A stretch of DNA of 7,040 nt from Candidatus Rifleibacteriota bacterium (GTDB taxonomy: Bacteria > Muiribacteriota > Ozemobacteria > Ozemobacterales > Ozemobacteraceae). Location: contig JAQUZA010000162.1 in the NCBI GenBank assembly GCA_028691595.1, positions 1-7,040 of the forward strand, in the 5' to 3' direction. Both the position numbers and the translations under genes were made by a program. Shown one piece after another: positions 5,640-7,040 of the stretch. Below the pieces are notes generated by a model. It ran no database searches. It saw only the letters and a list, made by a program, of their open reading frames with translations, and was not told where the DNA came from. The first letter of the stretch is position 1. Each line of letters begins with the position of its first letter.

Positions 5640-6954
5640 CTTCGGTCTTTGGCCGGGCCTTCATTTCATTGACAGCCGCAGCCGGCCAGACGAATATCAG
5701 CAACAGTATGGCGGTTTGCACCGTATAGGCTATTGCCGCAGCATAACCGATGCCTGGTACGCCAAAACTTACCACCAGTCTTGCACCAAGATAGAACTGC
5801 ACAGCGGCAGCCGAAAGACCTGCGGCAAAAGGCATCAGATAGTTGCGGGCCGCAAAAAATCCACGGTTGAGTACCATGCACAGCGACACAGGCAGCAGAG
5901 CCAGTGAATAGCTTTTAAAAAGCGCGGCAGCAACTTCGGCATCAGCCGGCGAAAATCTGCCACGCTGGTAGACGACACTGACGATCTCTTCTGAAAAAGC
6001 CAGAATCAGCAGCACAACCGGTGCAATTGCCGCCGTGGCCGCCGCAAAACTTTTCAACAGGAAGCTCGTTCTTCGCTGGTGATCGAGCATGCTCAATCTG
6101 GGCAGAATAACGTGCGCCAGGCTGATAGAAATGATGCCAAGGGGCAGATTGAAAAGCTTTTCAGCATAATTCAGAGCGGCAACCGAGCCGGTCGCCTGCA
6201 TCGACAACAGATAACGTTCATAAACAGGTATGAATGGCAGCACTGAAATCCATATCGCAACCGGAGTTACTGCCACCACAAACTCGCGGGCAATCGCCCG
6301 ATCGATTATCAGAGCCTTTTTTAAAGCAAAATCAATGATTTTAAGCCGCCACACCAGCCACAAAAGCCAGATTGCCTGAACAACCGAGCCTGCGACAGTA
6401 GCCAGCGCAATAAGCTCAACCGGGCCACCCCTGGCCAGAAAAATTCCGGCAATGATCGAGATATTAACGAGCAGCGGGCCAATGGCCGGAGCAGCGAAGC
6501 TCATTCTGGCATTCAAAAGAGAAGTCATCACCCCGGCGACCAGACCGGCCACGATGTAAGTGCTTACCAGCGACCACATTAGCTGAAGCCGACCAATATC
6601 TTCTACCGCAAACCCCGGGGTCAAAAAACGACAGATTGGCCCCGAAAAAACGGTCAAAAACAGTGCTATCACGCTGCCAACAATAAAAGCCAGCCAAAGC
6701 TGTGTCCAGAATGAGCGACCGAGCTGATCGTGGTCATCACGGAGGTCGACGAACATCGGCACCGAAGCGCTGGCAACCAGACCTTCACTGAGAAATCTGT
6801 ACATCAGATCGGGCAGGATCATGATCGCCAGAAACATGTCAGCTTCGGCCGAGCGGCCATAGAAAGCAGCGAACGCCGCCACCTTGATGAAGCCGCTTAC
6901 CCGCGAAAGCATGGTGAGAGCTGACAATGAAAAAAATGCTCTGGCAATATTCAT
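5629..6954 (-). CDS. murJ: MurJ/MviN-type lipid II flippase, short form lacking the last two helices
   Basis: MurJ moves lipid-linked peptidoglycan precursor across the inner membrane. The 441 residues form a polytopic membrane protein with about twelve hydrophobic segments. Family motifs are present: MNIARAFFSLSALTMLSRVSGF at the start (first 20 residues align without gaps to E. coli MNLLKSLAAVSSMTMFSRVL), D39, RFLSEG (53-58), NISIIAG (164-170), YAEKLFNLPLGI (263-274), ILPRLS (283-288) and RGFFAARN (364-371). Compared with E. coli from memory (511 residues), Arg24 is Lys, Arg52 is Tyr (Arg53 kept), Arg270 is Lys266, and helices 13-14 are absent. The ATG at 6954 was chosen because it aligns with the E. 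coli start. An in-frame TTG at 6972 with AGG five bases upstream would add six residues (MKYYRA) and cannot be excluded, because two other genes here start at TTG. The 3' end overlaps the neighbouring convergent gene by 11 bp. Confidence 0.9.
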   Translation of the reverse strand: MNIARAFFSLSALTMLSRVSGFIKVAAFAAFYGRSAEADMFLAIMILPDLMYRFLSEGLVASASVPMFVDLRDDHDQLGRSFWTQLWLAFIVGSVIALFLTVFSGPICRFLTPGFAVEDIGRLQLMWSLVSTYIVAGLVAGVMTSLLNARMSFAAPAIGPLLVNISIIAGIFLARGGPVELIALATVAGSVVQAIWLLWLVWRLKIIDFALKKALIIDRAIAREFVVAVTPVAIWISVLPFIPVYERYLLSMQATGSVAALNYAEKLFNLPLGIISISLAHVILPRLSMLDHQRRTSFLLKSFAAATAAIAPVVLLILAFSEEIVSVVYQRGRFSPADAEVAAALFKSYSLALLPVSLCMVLNRGFFAARNYLMPFAAGLSAAAVQFYLGARLVVSFGVPGIGYAAAIAYTVQTAILLLIFVWPAAAVNEMKARPKTEVSA

Positions 6955-6980
6955 GGCTCGATAATACTTCAATTCAGCCT

Positions 6981-7018
6981 AAAAGAAAACGGGCCTTCCC
7001 GCCAACAGGAAGGCCCGT
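6981..7018 (-). terminator. Intrinsic (Rho-independent) terminator for a minus-strand gene entering from the right
   Basis: Bases 6989-6999 pair perfectly with 7008-7018 (11 pairs, GC-rich core GGGCC/GGCCC) around an 8-base loop. On the minus strand the stem is followed by TTTTCTTTT (6989-6981; the stem-closing A at 6989 supplies the first T). The plus strand has no T-run after the stem, so the direction is minus. It sits between a presumed upstream gene and murJ, whose start is only 27 bases further on. Confidence 0.85.
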
Positions 7019-7027
7019 GGTTATCGC

Positions 7028-7040
7028 TTATTTCAGATAT
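7028..7040 (-). other. Possible last codons of a gene entering from the right edge
   Basis: On the minus strand one frame reads Tyr-Leu-Lys followed by a TAA stop at 7030-7028, ten bases before the terminator stem. This spacing is what the end of a gene served by that terminator would look like. Only three codons are visible, so the gene cannot be identified, and coding status rests on position alone. Confidence 0.3.

Noticed and set aside
5350..5907. Plus-strand frame of 185 codons spanning the end of the exported-protein gene and murJ
   Set aside because: It overlaps two well supported genes in other frames and its translation is low-complexity and motif-free.
1..7040. Mobile element, CRISPR, phage or toxin-antitoxin system
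   Set aside because: No transposase, integrase, direct-repeat array, tRNA-linked junction or small paired genes are visible; the gene content is mostly housekeeping.

Overview
The window reads as ordinary bacterial chromosome with seven protein genes, one of them cut by the left edge, and at least one more gene probably lies just past the right edge. The proteins suggest a bacterium that builds peptidoglycan (a MurJ-type lipid II flippase) and exports proteins by the Sec pathway. Base composition is moderate and the DNA is gene-dense. I cannot name the lineage: several proteins look divergent from the model-organism versions (short MurJ, variant methyltransferase motif), so an under-sampled phylum or a delta-proteobacteria-like group is possible, but this is a guess. 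No mobile element, CRISPR array, tRNA or rRNA gene is visible.

Layout, left to right. (1) Bases 1-492, minus strand: rpsO (ribosomal protein S15) followed only 9 bp later by the start of pnp (PNPase), which runs off the left edge. A strong extended -10 promoter for this pair lies at about 570-598. (2) Bases 493-761: divergent regulatory region, with the rpsO promoter on the minus strand and a TTGACA promoter on the plus strand, the latter followed by two neat inverted repeats in the leader. (3) Bases 762-3536, plus strand: an iron-sulfur RNA uracil-5-methyltransferase (RlmD/TrmA family) and, 6 bp further, a cytoplasmic REC-PAS-histidine kinase that starts at TTG. (4) Bases 3537-3717: short gap between converging genes without a convincing terminator. 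(5) Bases 3718-4584, minus strand: a PHP-family phosphoesterase (TrpH/YciV type), also with a TTG start. (6) Bases 4585-4856: divergent promoter region with a cluster of small palindromes. (7) Bases 4857-5639, plus strand: an exported protein of unknown function, whose end overlaps by 11 bp the end of a short murJ (5629-6954, minus strand). (8) Bases 6981-7018: a strong intrinsic terminator on the minus strand, which must serve a gene entering from the right edge.

The genes fall into mostly housekeeping themes: translation and RNA decay (rpsO-pnp), RNA modification (methyltransferase), nucleotide or RNA-end turnover (PHP protein) and envelope synthesis (murJ). The kinase and the exported protein are the least predictable parts. 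I see no sign of a new multi-gene system. The points most worth checking are the 12-helix-length MurJ with altered charged residues, the Asp-to-Asn change in the methyltransferase motif, the terminator placed directly in front of murJ, and the paired inverted repeats in the methyltransferase leader.
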